DNA of 64,000 nucleotides, from the NCBI GenBank assembly GCA_018376135.1, contig JAHABX010000001.1, forward strand, positions 62,001-126,000, written 5' to 3'. Under the pieces are notes generated by a model. It did not search any database and was not told where the DNA came from. It saw only the letters and a list, made by a program, of their open reading frames with translations. Origin of the DNA: Clostridiales bacterium. Its GTDB lineage: Bacteria; Bacillota; Clostridia; Lachnospirales; Lachnospiraceae. Shown here piece after piece: positions 47,755-57,307 of this stretch (positions are counted from its first letter, which is position 1; every line of letters begins with the position of its first letter). A program made the translations under genes and the position numbers.

Positions 47755-50445
47755 ATGGAAATACATGGATTGACAGAGGAAGAAGTAAGAAGATCCAGAG
47801 AATGCAGCGGGAGCAATCAGATTCCGGATTCTCAGCCTACTACATTCTGGAAAGAATTTAAACAGACATTCCGCGATCCTATGATTCGGGTACTGCTGGC
47901 GATCGCTGCTTTGATGATCGTTATGTATTTTCTCGGATATGCGGAGATATTTGAACCCGCAGGTACGATCGTTGCTGTTCTGATCGTTGCACTGGTAACT
48001 GCGAAGACAGGTGTGGCAAGTGATGCAAAATACCGGAACCTGAAGGATTCCGTTAAGAAAGAGCAGAGCAAGGTGTACCGCAGCGGCAGCATCACTGCCA
48101 TTGATATGGATGACATTGTGGTCGGAGACCTGGTGCTTTTACAGGCAGGAGACAAGATCCCGGCAGATGGTATCCTTATTTCCGGAAAATTAAATGTCAA
48201 TAACGCAGCATTAAACGGAGAAGCAGAAGAGTGCATGAAGGAGGCAGCCGAACCGGATACCCCTTTCCCTGAGGAAATTACCGGAGATACATTCGTGGAT
48301 TCCTCCTCTCTGTTTCGTGGAGCCATCGTCTTTGACGGAGAAGGGATCCTTCTTGTAAAAAAGGTCGGAATCCAGACTATGATGGGTCGTATGGCGCTGG
48401 AGATGCAGGAAGAAGAGCCGGATTCTCCTCTGCAGGTAAAGCTGTCTATTCTTGCCGGACAGATATCCCGTATCGGATATACCGGAGCGATCGTGATCGC
48501 CCTGTTCTATCTGATCCATTTTATCATGCTGGCAGGAGGTATTCAGGCATATATAGGTCAGGGGCTTCCGGTGATCCTTATGGATCTGATCGACGCTGTG
48601 ACCATTGCCATCGTAATTGTGGTCTGTGCTGTTCCGGAAGGACTTCCGCTGATGATCTCCATCGTGCTGATGCAGAATACCAGCAAGATGCTGGATCACA
48701 ATGTTCTTGTGCGTAAGGCAGAAGGTATCGAAACTGCCGGCGCACTGAATATTCTGTTCAGCGATAAAACCGGTACAATTACCAGAGGAGAACTGGAGGT
48801 CGTGGAATTTTTCACTGCAGACAGCACCGTCATTCCTCTTAAAAAACTGAATCAGCATAAGGAGCTTCAGAAAAACCTTCAGCTTGCCATCGGTAAAAAT
48901 ACCTCTTCCATGTTTGACGAACAGCATCGGGTCATCGGAGGAAATGCCACTGATCAGGCTCTGATGAAATTTCTGGGAGAGGATTCCTGGCAGAGCTTAC
49001 AGGCAGATGAAAGCCTGCAGGTATGCGCAGCCCAGAAATTTAATTCTTCCAATAAATTCAGTCAGGCACAGCTTGGAGACAGAACATATTATAAAGGTGC
49101 GCCGGAACGTCTTCTGAGCAGTGCAAAATGGTATATGGACACAGACGGAAATATAAAGCCGCTGGATCCGGAGATACTGAACCGTAAAATTGACCAGCTT
49201 GCAGACAAGGCAATGCGTGTTCTTGCCTTCGGCTATGCAGATCATCCACTGGAGGAAAACCGGATTGAAGATGATCTGGTACTGATCGGGCTCACCGCCA
49301 TCAGAGATGACGTACGTCCGGAAGCCAGAGACGCGATCCATCAGGTGATGGATGCAGGCATTCAGGTAGTTATGATCACAGGCGACCGTCTGGAAACGGC
49401 TGCCGCCATCGCAAGAGATGCAGGGCTTGTACAGTCATCCGGCGATATCTGTCTGACCTCAGCAGAGCTGAATGCCATGAGTGATGAGGAGATCAAAAAG
49501 ATTCTTGGAAATATCCGTGTGATCGCTAGGGCGCTTCCTACCGACAAATCCCGTATGGTACGTATCTGTCAGGAAGAAAATCTGGTAGTAGGCATGACCG
49601 GAGACGGTGTCAATGACTCCCCGGCACTGAAGCGTGCAGATGTGGGGTTCGCCATGGGAAGCGGTACAGAGGCAGCCAGGGAAGCCGGTAAGATCGTCAT
49701 CCTGGATGATAACTTTATCTCCATCCGTAATGCGATCTGGTACGGACGCACCATCTATCACAACATTCTGAAATTCTGTAAATTCCAGCTGGTGGTAAAT
49801 GTTGCCGCTGTTCTGGTAAGCGCAATCGCTCCATTCCTTGGAGTGGAAGAGCCCTTAAAGGTTACGCATCTTCTGTTCGTCAACCTGGTTATGGACGGAC
49901 TGGGTGCAATGATGCTTGGAAATGAACCTGCGCTGGAAGAATATATGAAAGAGCGCCCGCGCCGCAGAGATGAGGGTCTGGTAAGCCGCCCCATGCGGAT
50001 GCAGATCGGCATCATGGGAATCTGGCTGACTGTAATGAGCCTTTTCTATCTGACTTCCGACTGGACCAGAAGCTTTTTCGCCACAGATGAGCAGTTTATG
50101 ACCTCTTACTTTGTTCTGTTTATTGTCAGTGCGCTGTTCAATGGCTTCAATGTAAGAGATGACGGATTTGGGATTTTCCGCAATCTGAAGGAGAACCCGG
50201 ATTTCCTGAAAGTCTTCCTGATGATCCTGGGAGTACAGTTCTGTATTGTGAATATATCGATGCTGCCGTTTGCAGCTGCCAACTGGATCGGCAATATGTT
50301 CAGCTGTGTTCCCTTTGGTCCTGCCGGATGGATTCTGGTCATTGCACTTGCATTTTCCATGATTCCGGTAGATCTGCTCAGAAAGCGTTTTTTTACCGAA
50401 AAAGAAAGCAAAACTGTAAATTCATATTTCCTTAAGAAATCTTAG
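47755..50445 (+). CDS. Calcium-type P-type ATPase
   Basis: An 896-residue IIA/IIB-type pump. Phosphorylated Asp337 lies in FSDKTGTITRGE; GDGVNDSPALKRADVGFAMG is the hinge motif. The ion-site motifs are VPEGLP in helix 4 and FVNLVMDGLGA in helix 6, typical of Ca2+ pumps rather than heavy-metal pumps. Ten membrane helices are expected. ATG 47755 follows GAGGAGG; the ORF extends upstream to 47653 but without a ribosome site. The operator-like dyad 122 bp upstream suggests control by the adjacent TetR protein. Confidence 0.92.
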   Translation: MEIHGLTEEEVRRSRECSGSNQIPDSQPTTFWKEFKQTFRDPMIRVLLAIAALMIVMYFLGYAEIFEPAGTIVAVLIVALVTAKTGVASDAKYRNLKDSVKKEQSKVYRSGSITAIDMDDIVVGDLVLLQAGDKIPADGILISGKLNVNNAALNGEAEECMKEAAEPDTPFPEEITGDTFVDSSSLFRGAIVFDGEGILLVKKVGIQTMMGRMALEMQEEEPDSPLQVKLSILAGQISRIGYTGAIVIALFYLIHFIMLAGGIQAYIGQGLPVILMDLIDAVTIAIVIVVCAVPEGLPLMISIVLMQNTSKMLDHNVLVRKAEGIETAGALNILFSDKTGTITRGELEVVEFFTADSTVIPLKKLNQHKELQKNLQLAIGKNTSSMFDEQHRVIGGNATDQALMKFLGEDSWQSLQADESLQVCAAQKFNSSNKFSQAQLGDRTYYKGAPERLLSSAKWYMDTDGNIKPLDPEILNRKIDQLADKAMRVLAFGYADHPLEENRIEDDLVLIGLTAIRDDVRPEARDAIHQVMDAGIQVVMITGDRLETAAAIARDAGLVQSSGDICLTSAELNAMSDEEIKKILGNIRVIARALPTDKSRMVRICQEENLVVGMTGDGVNDSPALKRADVGFAMGSGTEAAREAGKIVILDDNFISIRNAIWYGRTIYHNILKFCKFQLVVNVAAVLVSAIAPFLGVEEPLKVTHLLFVNLVMDGLGAMMLGNEPALEEYMKERPRRRDEGLVSRPMRMQIGIMGIWLTVMSLFYLTSDWTRSFFATDEQFMTSYFVLFIVSALFNGFNVRDDGFGIFRNLKENPDFLKVFLMILGVQFCIVNISMLPFAAANWIGNMFSCVPFGPAGWILVIALAFSMIPVDLLRKRFFTEKESKTVNSYFLKKS

Positions 50446-50465
50446 GCTTTGCTTAAGATGAAAAA

Positions 50466-50514
50466 GGCGCCGGATGTGATATACTTTCAACAGATATTAC
50501 ATCCGGCGCTTTTC
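50466..50514 (+). terminator. Terminator of the P-type ATPase gene
   Basis: Stem GCGCCGGATGT (50467-50477) / ACATCCGGCGC (50499-50509) followed by TTTTC. Confidence 0.8.
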
Positions 50515-50543
50515 TGTCGCCGGACACGAAAGGATAAAGAACA

Positions 50544-51434
50544 ATGAGACAAGTAGATGAAGAAAGAAGAGAACAGATCCGGAGAAAGAAAAAGAGAAGA
50601 TTCAAACGGAAACTCTGCCGCCTGTGCCGGAATATTTGCCTTCTGACAGTTCTGGCTGCTGTTGCCTGGGGACTTGCTTCGTATCTGATGAATCATGAAC
50701 TCTTCCCGGCAGATACTCCCTCTGTAGAAACTCCTGTGCTCCGTACAGAGGACGAATTAAAGGATACGATACGGCAGCTTGCCGAAAAATATGACGGATA
50801 TAAAGACATCCATGAAAATTATGACCGTTACCCGGAAGCTCTTCTGGGAGCACTTGCCAACAATCCGGAGATGCTGGATTTTGTAAAAGGATATCCGGAA
50901 AACGATGGAAGTGTGACCGGCGGTCTTACGAAAAAAGAAAAGGAAGAATCGTATCCGCTGTTTCTGCAGTGGGATGAAAGATGGGGCTATGCTGCCTATG
51001 GTGAGAGCTGTATTGGCATCTCGGGCTGCGGACCAACCTGTCTGTCCATGGTCGTATACGCACTGACAAAGGATGATTCCGCCACACCGGACAGGCTTGC
51101 AGATTATGCCTGGAAGCAGGACTATTACGTAGAAGGGACCGGAACCTCCTGGTCATTGATGACAGAGGGTGCCAAAGCCTTTGGACTTCAGGGACGGGAG
51201 CTTTCTCTGGATGAGGGCGTTCTCAGATCCGAACTGGATCAGGGACATCCTGTCATCTGCGCCATGCGCGCCGGAGATTTCACTACCGCCGGACATTTTA
51301 TCATGATCTATGCTTATGATAAGGATGGCTTTTCGGTGAATGATCCCAACTGTATAGAAAGAAGCCAAAAGAAATGGAGCTATGAGGATCTGAGCAGACA
51401 GATCAAGAATCTGTGGAGCTATTACAGCGAATAA
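50544..51434 (+). CDS. C39-like cysteine peptidase, membrane anchored
   Basis: A 296-residue protein with a very basic N-terminus (RRKKKRRFKRK), a membrane anchor (about residues 32-49) and an exterior C39_2-type peptidase domain. It has QWDERWGYAAYG, then the catalytic Cys in SGCGPTCLSMVV, the His in GHFIMIYAYD and the final NDPN. It probably acts on an extracytoplasmic peptide; substrate unknown. It has terminators on both sides, so it is a single-gene unit. Confidence 0.85.
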   Translation: MRQVDEERREQIRRKKKRRFKRKLCRLCRNICLLTVLAAVAWGLASYLMNHELFPADTPSVETPVLRTEDELKDTIRQLAEKYDGYKDIHENYDRYPEALLGALANNPEMLDFVKGYPENDGSVTGGLTKKEKEESYPLFLQWDERWGYAAYGESCIGISGCGPTCLSMVVYALTKDDSATPDRLADYAWKQDYYVEGTGTSWSLMTEGAKAFGLQGRELSLDEGVLRSELDQGHPVICAMRAGDFTTAGHFIMIYAYDKDGFSVNDPNCIERSQKKWSYEDLSRQIKNLWSYYSE

Positions 51435-51449
51435 AATATGTTCAAATGC

Positions 51450-51480
51450 ATCCCCCCACCCGGCTTGTGGGGGGATTTTC
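51450..51480 (+). terminator. Terminator of the C39-like gene
   Basis: Perfect 10-bp stem ATCCCCCCAC (51450-51459) / GTGGGGGGAT (51467-51476), a 7-nt loop and TTTTC. Confidence 0.85.
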
Positions 51481-51516
51481 TGTGTGATAATATGGATAAC
51501 GGATGAGGTGACGAGT

Positions 51517-52266
51517 ATGATTTTATCACAAATTGAAAATTATTGGACCGGAAGAGCAAAGGGCTATTCAGAGGTAAACCAGTATGAGCTGACCACAGGA
51601 CAGGATCTGGTATGGCTTGGTGAGATTAAAAGGCATCTGCCTGAAAAGGAAGGGCTGAAGATTCTGGACGTGGGAACGGGACCAGGGTTTTTCGCAATTT
51701 TGCTTGCCCGTGCCGGATATGATGTAACGGCAGTTGATTACACAGAGGCAATGCTGAAGGAAGCAAAGAAGAATGCCGGTCATCTGGCGCAGCAGATTCA
51801 TTTTTATCGTATGGATGCCCAGCATCTGGATTTTCCGGATGGATTCTTTGATGTTGTCATATCCAGAAATCTGACCTGGAATCTGGAAGAACCGGAGAAT
51901 GCATATCAGGAATGGATGCGTGTACTGAAAACAGGCGGAAAATTACTGAATTTTGATGCGAACTGGTATCATCATCTGTTTGATGAAGAGAAGAGAAGGG
52001 CTTACGAAGAAGACCGGAAAATGGTGGAGGAGCTGCGTCTGGAAGACCAGTATACCTGCACGGATATTGATGCCATGGAAGACATCGCCCGTCAGATACC
52101 GCTCAGTCAGATCATGCGTCCTGCATGGGATACCAGTGTGCTGAAAAAATTTTCGGCAAAGTCGGTCTATGTGGACGAACAGGTCTGGAAACGTGTATGG
52201 GATTCCTCCGAAAAGATAAACTATGCATCGACGCCGATGTTTCTGGTAAGTGCGTTAAAGGGTTAA
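51517..52266 (+). CDS. Class I SAM methyltransferase (paralogue 1)
   Basis: A 249-residue soluble methyltransferase. The SAM-binding motif ILDVGTGPGFFAILLARAG (about residues 48-67) is followed by AVDYTEAML, then DVVISRNLTWNLEEPENAYQEWMRVLKTGG and LLNFDANW. The C-terminal half differs from its paralogue and would recognise the acceptor. ATG 51517 follows GAGGTG by 7 nt. It opens the putative operon with a second methyltransferase and an Opp/Nik-type importer; the small-molecule acceptor is unknown. Confidence 0.85.
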   Translation: MILSQIENYWTGRAKGYSEVNQYELTTGQDLVWLGEIKRHLPEKEGLKILDVGTGPGFFAILLARAGYDVTAVDYTEAMLKEAKKNAGHLAQQIHFYRMDAQHLDFPDGFFDVVISRNLTWNLEEPENAYQEWMRVLKTGGKLLNFDANWYHHLFDEEKRRAYEEDRKMVEELRLEDQYTCTDIDAMEDIARQIPLSQIMRPAWDTSVLKKFSAKSVYVDEQVWKRVWDSSEKINYASTPMFLVSALKG

Positions 52267-52306
52267 TTCATAACAGAAATAAGATGATGGATAAGGAAAT
52301 AGATCA

Positions 52307-53026
52307 GTGATAACAAAAGACAGAATTGTAAACTATTGGACACAGCGAAGCGACAGCTTTTTGGATCAGAGAAGATCTGAACTTCATGATTCCATCTCCC
52401 AGTGCTGGATGAGAGAGATCAAGGAAGTAATTCCAGCGGGAAAAAAGCTCCGCATTCTGGACGTCGGATGCGGAACCGGATTCTTTTCCATTCTGCTGGC
52501 AAAAATGGGACATGAGGTGACAGGTATTGATCTGACACCGGAAATGATAGAAAAGGGACGGATACTTGCAGAAGAAGAGCATGCGGATTGTAAGCTTCTC
52601 ATTATGGATGCAGAACAGCTGGATTTTGAAGATGAAAGCTTTGATTTTATTATTTCCCGCAATCTGACCTGGACACTGCCTCATGTGGAAACCGCATACA
52701 GGGAATGGCTCCGGGTACTGAAAAAAGGCGGGATCCTCCTGAACTTTGACGCAGATTATGGTATGGAGGACACAGAGGATGTCTCCGGGCTGCCGCCGCT
52801 GCATGCCCATCATATGATCGGAGACTGGATGCGTCATGAAAATAACGAGATCAAAAAGATGCTGGAGATCAGTACACAGCGAAGACCCTTCTGGGATATT
52901 GCCATGCTTGCGGATCTCCAGGTTCAGAACTTTCAGCTGGATCTTGGGGTCAGTGAACGGATCTATCTGAAAATGGATGAATTTTACAATCCGACACCCT
53001 TATTTAAGCTGTGTATCACAAAGTAG
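52307..53026 (+). CDS. Class I SAM methyltransferase (paralogue 2)
   Basis: A 239-residue paralogue of the upstream gene. Shared blocks are the NYWTxR start, ILDVGCGTGFFSILLAKMGHEVTGIDLTPEM, FIISRNLTWTLP, AYREWLRVLKKGG and LLNFDAD. The start is GTG 52307 with AAGGAA 9 nt upstream. Tandem duplication with divergence suggests two methyl transfers on one molecule or a heterodimer, but this is inference. It precedes the ABC permease genes directly. Confidence 0.85.
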   Translation: MITKDRIVNYWTQRSDSFLDQRRSELHDSISQCWMREIKEVIPAGKKLRILDVGCGTGFFSILLAKMGHEVTGIDLTPEMIEKGRILAEEEHADCKLLIMDAEQLDFEDESFDFIISRNLTWTLPHVETAYREWLRVLKKGGILLNFDADYGMEDTEDVSGLPPLHAHHMIGDWMRHENNEIKKMLEISTQRRPFWDIAMLADLQVQNFQLDLGVSERIYLKMDEFYNPTPLFKLCITK

Positions 53027-53055
53027 AATACTGCAGGAATCAAAGGAATCATACA

Positions 53056-54000
53056 GTGAAAACATATATATTAAAAAGGCTTCTCCAGTTGATCCCGATT
53101 CTGTTTGCGATCACATTCCTCTCTTATGGAATGATGCGGGCAGCCGGAAGTGATGTGGTAGAACAGAAGCTGGAAAACAGAGGAACAACCGTGTCTCAGG
53201 AGGTAATTGATGCCGCCCGCGCGGAGCTCGGTCTGGATAAGCCATTTCTCCCGCAGTATGCGGCATGGCTTGGAAAACTGGTGCAGGGAGATATGGGAAC
53301 CAGTTATGTATCTGAAAAGCCGGTATTGGAAACATTTATGTCCAAGCTTCCGGCAACACTGCTTTTAACGGCTGTCTCCATTTTTCTGACCGTAATCATA
53401 TCCATCCCGCTCGGGATTCTTTCAGCAGTATACCAGAACCGGTTTACGGATTATCTGATACGAGCCTTCAGCTTTATCGGCAACAGTATGCCGAACTTTT
53501 TTGTTTCTCTTCTTCTGATGTATCTGTTCGCAATCCGTCTGGGATGGTTTCCTGTTATTTCAACCGGGATCAGCTTACAAAGTGCTGCAATGCCTGCCAT
53601 AACACTGGCAATCGCCATGAGCGCCAAATATCTGCGTCAGGTAAGAGCTGCCGTTTTAGATGAATTAAGTCAGGATTACGTAACAGGCGCAAAGGCGAGA
53701 GGGGTAAAGTTTTCTGTTACTTTATGGAAAAGTATCATGAAAGCTTCTCTGGTGACGATCATTACCCTGCTGATGCTTTCCGTGGGAAGCCTTCTGGGAG
53801 GTACCGCAATCGTAGAATCCATATTTATGTGGGACGGTGTGGGGAAGATGGCAGTGGATGCCATCAACATGCGTGATTATCCGATGATCCAGGCATATGT
53901 CATGTGGATGGCGATCATCTATGTAACGGCAAATCTTCTGACCGACATCTCTTATCGTTTTCTGGATCCCCGTATTCGTCTGGGAGGTAAGGAACGATGA
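53056..54000 (+). CDS. ABC importer permease, DppB/NikB type
   Basis: A 314-residue inner-membrane permease with six helices. It starts VKTYILKRLLQLIPILFAITFLSYGMM as in DppB/NikB, then ELGLDKPFLPQYAAWLGKLVQGDMGTSY and the EAA-like loop ELSQDYVTGAKARGV. GTG 53056 is chosen because AAGGAATC lies upstream; the longer frame has no ribosome site. It overlaps the next permease by 4 bp. Confidence 0.9.
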   Translation: MKTYILKRLLQLIPILFAITFLSYGMMRAAGSDVVEQKLENRGTTVSQEVIDAARAELGLDKPFLPQYAAWLGKLVQGDMGTSYVSEKPVLETFMSKLPATLLLTAVSIFLTVIISIPLGILSAVYQNRFTDYLIRAFSFIGNSMPNFFVSLLLMYLFAIRLGWFPVISTGISLQSAAMPAITLAIAMSAKYLRQVRAAVLDELSQDYVTGAKARGVKFSVTLWKSIMKASLVTIITLLMLSVGSLLGGTAIVESIFMWDGVGKMAVDAINMRDYPMIQAYVMWMAIIYVTANLLTDISYRFLDPRIRLGGKER

Positions 54001-54857
54001 GCGAGACAAAAAAAATAACCGTCCGTGTGCAGAAGATAAAGAAAAACCGAATCCATATCCGGCTGGGAATTTTCAGCATTCTGGCAATACTGCTGCTTCT
54101 GATCACGATTTTTGCGGAACAGATCTGTCCGTATGATCCTTATCTGCAGGATCTGAGTCAGGCGCTGCAGCCGCCGAACGCAGCGCATCCAATGGGCACG
54201 GATACCTATGGCAGAGATATGTTATCCCGGGTTATCATCGGTGCCCGGACAAGTATCTCATCTACGCTTGCCTTAGTGGCTATTATCACCGTTTTCGGAT
54301 CTGCCATGGGAGTGCTCTGCGGATATTTTGAAGGATGGCTGGATGCAGTTGTCATGCGTATCTCTGACATCTGCCTTGCATTTCCGGGACTGGTATTCGC
54401 CATGGCAGTCGCTGCGGTATTAAATGGCGGGATTCAAAATGCCGTGATCGCACTGGCTCTGATCAGCTGGCCCAAATATTCCCGTCTGGCAAGAAGCCAG
54501 ACCCTGTCTCTGAAGAGTCTGCCGTATATGCAGGCAGCGCAGCTTGCAGGGGATAACACAGTGCAGTTGATCTTCCGGCATATCCTTCCCAATATTTCAG
54601 GTCCGATCCTTGTCACAGCCATGCTGGATATCGGAACTATGATGATGGAGATTGCAGGCTTGTCCTTCCTGAACCTTGGTGCACAGCCGCCTGTCGCTGA
54701 ATGGGGGAGTATGATGAGCACCGGCCGAAGTATGCTGCAGACCTATCCCTGGGTCGTACTGTCGCCAGGCATTGCCATTTTCATATCCGTTGTAATATTC
54801 AATCTTCTTGGCGATACGATCCGTGATTATATGGATCCTAAAAACAGCCGGGCATAA
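53997..54857 (+). CDS. ABC importer permease, DppC/NikC type
   Basis: A 286-residue permease with six membrane helices. Typical motifs include HPMGTDTYGRDMLSRVIIGARTSI and the EAA loop around YMQAAQLAGDNTVQLIFRHILPNISGP. It dimerises with the preceding DppB-type subunit. Four bp overlap (ATGA). Confidence 0.92.
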   Translation: MSETKKITVRVQKIKKNRIHIRLGIFSILAILLLLITIFAEQICPYDPYLQDLSQALQPPNAAHPMGTDTYGRDMLSRVIIGARTSISSTLALVAIITVFGSAMGVLCGYFEGWLDAVVMRISDICLAFPGLVFAMAVAAVLNGGIQNAVIALALISWPKYSRLARSQTLSLKSLPYMQAAQLAGDNTVQLIFRHILPNISGPILVTAMLDIGTMMMEIAGLSFLNLGAQPPVAEWGSMMSTGRSMLQTYPWVVLSPGIAIFISVVIFNLLGDTIRDYMDPKNSRA

Positions 54858-54891
54858 GAAATACAGATTATTATAAAAAAGGGAGAAAATC

Positions 54892-56496
54892 ATGATAAAA
54901 AACAGGAAACTGCTTGCGCTTCTGCTTACAACCGCATTAAGCGCAGGGACCATAACCGGATGCGGAGACAATAACGGAAGCGATCAGAACAGCGCTCCGA
55001 CTGAACACTCCCAGACTGCTGCCGAAGATACTCAGGCGCAGCCCAAAACCTTTATATTTGGCGATACGACCTTTAATGCTGAGAATGAGGAGGCCAACAT
55101 CAATGCCCACAGTGCATATGCCGGATGGGCATGTATCCGATACGGCGTTGGTGAAACCTTATTCCGGATTATGGATGATATGAGTTTGGAGCCATGGCTT
55201 GCGGAAGGCTATGAACTGATCGATGAACTTACCTGGAAGATAACGTTAAAGGACGGAATCTGCTTCTCCAATGGAAAAGCATGTGATGCAGAAGCCGTTA
55301 AGAAGTGCTTTGAGGATCTGATCGCTGTTCATGAGCGGGCACGGGGAGATCTGAAAATTGAAAGCATGGAGGCAGATGGACTGGTTCTGACAATTAAGAC
55401 CAGCACTCCCTGTCCAAGTCTTTTGAACTACCTGTCTGAGCCATATGGCTGTATTCTTGATATGGATGAAGGAGTGACCGAAGAGGGGATCGTTGTCGGT
55501 ACCGGTCCTTATGCGGCAGTCGAGCTGGTTACCGATGATCATCTGAAACTGGTAAAAAATGAGAACTACTGGGATGGAAATGTAAACATTGATGAAATCA
55601 CGGTTCGTACTATTTCAGATGGTGATACCCTTGCACTGGCTCTCCAGTCCGGTGAGATCAACGCTGCATACGGAATGGCATATGCCAGCTATCCAATGTT
55701 CCAGAACGATGACTACACCTTCACCAGTACTCAGACCAGCCGTTCCTTCTACTGTCAGATGAACTTTGAGTCTCCGGTTACCAAGGATGCTGCTGTTCGC
55801 AAGGCGATTGCCATGGGAATCAACAAAGAAGCATTTGTCAATGTTCTTTTAAACGGATACGGATATGTCGCTACCGGTGCTTTCCCGGATTCAACTGATT
55901 TTGGCGGATCCACACTCCGGACAGAAACCTATGATCCGGAAGGTGCCAAAGCGCTTCTTGAAGAGGCAGGATGGAAGGATACAGATGGTGACGGTATCCG
56001 TGAAAAGGACGGACAGCCTTTACAGATCAGATGGCTCACTTATCCCAGCCGTCAGGAGCTTCCGCTTCTGGCTGAATCTGCTCAGAGCACACTGAAAGAG
56101 ATCGGCATGGATGTCCAGATCAACAGCACAGCCGATCACAATTCCATTTGCAAGGATACCTCAGCATGGGATGTATATGTGGCTGCAAATGTAAACTGCG
56201 GTCTTGGTGATCCCACCAACTTTTTCTCCACGCACTGTCTGGATGATTCCGTAAAAAATCGCGGAAAATATCACAATGACGAGCTGGAGAAGCTTGCAGT
56301 TGAACTGAACAGCACCTTTGACACTGCAGAAAGAAACCGGATCGCAATTCAGATGCAGCAGGAGATTCTGGACGACAATGCCTTTATATTCTGCTCCTTT
56401 CTGAAGATGAGTATGATCAGCCAGGCAAATGTAACCGGTCTGACTGCACATGCATGCGACTACTATGAGCTGACTGCAGACCTGGATATCAATTAG
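54892..56496 (+). CDS. Family 5 solute-binding lipoprotein (nickel/peptide type)
   Basis: A 534-residue lipoprotein with a signal peptide and lipobox TITGC (Cys about residue 24), and a Ser/Thr/Gln-rich linker. The SBP_bac_5 domain has INAHSAYAGWACIRYGVGETLFRI, YVATGAFPDSTDFG and DPEGAKALLEEAGW. The segment around INAHSAYAGW-CIRYGVGETLF, with Arg in the binding cleft, resembles NikZ/CntA-type binders of metal-chelate complexes rather than simple peptide binders; this reading is inference from memory. It follows the two permeases. Confidence 0.85.
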   Translation: MIKNRKLLALLLTTALSAGTITGCGDNNGSDQNSAPTEHSQTAAEDTQAQPKTFIFGDTTFNAENEEANINAHSAYAGWACIRYGVGETLFRIMDDMSLEPWLAEGYELIDELTWKITLKDGICFSNGKACDAEAVKKCFEDLIAVHERARGDLKIESMEADGLVLTIKTSTPCPSLLNYLSEPYGCILDMDEGVTEEGIVVGTGPYAAVELVTDDHLKLVKNENYWDGNVNIDEITVRTISDGDTLALALQSGEINAAYGMAYASYPMFQNDDYTFTSTQTSRSFYCQMNFESPVTKDAAVRKAIAMGINKEAFVNVLLNGYGYVATGAFPDSTDFGGSTLRTETYDPEGAKALLEEAGWKDTDGDGIREKDGQPLQIRWLTYPSRQELPLLAESAQSTLKEIGMDVQINSTADHNSICKDTSAWDVYVAANVNCGLGDPTNFFSTHCLDDSVKNRGKYHNDELEKLAVELNSTFDTAERNRIAIQMQQEILDDNAFIFCSFLKMSMISQANVTGLTAHACDYYELTADLDIN

Positions 56497-56519
56497 CATC
56501 ATCATAAGGAATATGGAAC

Positions 56520-57305
56520 ATGGAAAACACATTACTTCAATATGATTCTGTGGAAATATCATTTGATGGAAGACCTGTCGTGCATGATATTTCTTTCGGC
56601 TTAAAACCGGGAGAGATACTGGGGCTTGTGGGTGAATCCGGAAGCGGAAAAAGTACGCTGATCAAAGCTGCCATGGGTCTCTTAGGCGATCACGGAATGG
56701 TAACGAAGGGGGATATCACTTTTGAAGGAGAAACTCTTGTAGATATGCCTGAGCGAAAGCTCCGGCATATCCGCGGTGCTAAAATCGGAATGATCTTTCA
56801 GGATGCAGGCGCATCTCTTTGCCCCATTCGTACAATCGGAAGCCAGATATATGAGAGTATGTCCGCACACAGGAAGATCAGTAAAGCAGACGCAAGATTC
56901 AGGGCTCTTGAACTGTTTGACAAACTGAATTTCAAAGAAGCAGAGCGCATCTGGGACAGCTATCCTTTTGAATTGTCCGGAGGCATGAATCAAAGAGCAG
57001 GCATCGCAATTTCCATGCTGCTGAATCCGCCGGTGCTTTTTGCAGACGAACCAACCAGCGCACTGGATGTGGCTGTACAGCGTCGGGTCGTGAAGGAAAT
57101 GCTGCGTGTACGCGAAATGTTCGGAACGGCGATCATTATTGTTACTCATGATATTGGCGTTGTATCTGCCATGGCAGATTCTGTACTTGTTCTTCAGAAC
57201 GGCAACAAAATGGAGTATGGGCCTGCAAAGTCTGTTCTGGAAAATCCGGAAAGTGAATATACCCAAAAGCTGCTTTCGGCTGTGCCGAGGCTTCGCAGGA
57301 GATAA
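56520..57305 (+). CDS. ABC importer ATPase, DppD/NikD type
   Basis: A 261-residue ATP-binding subunit. Walker A GESGSGKST, signature LSGGMNQRAG, Walker B LFADEPTSALD, H-loop VTHDIG. It is shorter than typical DppD, whose C-terminal oligopeptide domain is reduced. It precedes the second ATPase by 2 bp. Confidence 0.93.
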   Translation: MENTLLQYDSVEISFDGRPVVHDISFGLKPGEILGLVGESGSGKSTLIKAAMGLLGDHGMVTKGDITFEGETLVDMPERKLRHIRGAKIGMIFQDAGASLCPIRTIGSQIYESMSAHRKISKADARFRALELFDKLNFKEAERIWDSYPFELSGGMNQRAGIAISMLLNPPVLFADEPTSALDVAVQRRVVKEMLRVREMFGTAIIIVTHDIGVVSAMADSVLVLQNGNKMEYGPAKSVLENPESEYTQKLLSAVPRLRRR

Positions 57306-57307
57306 GT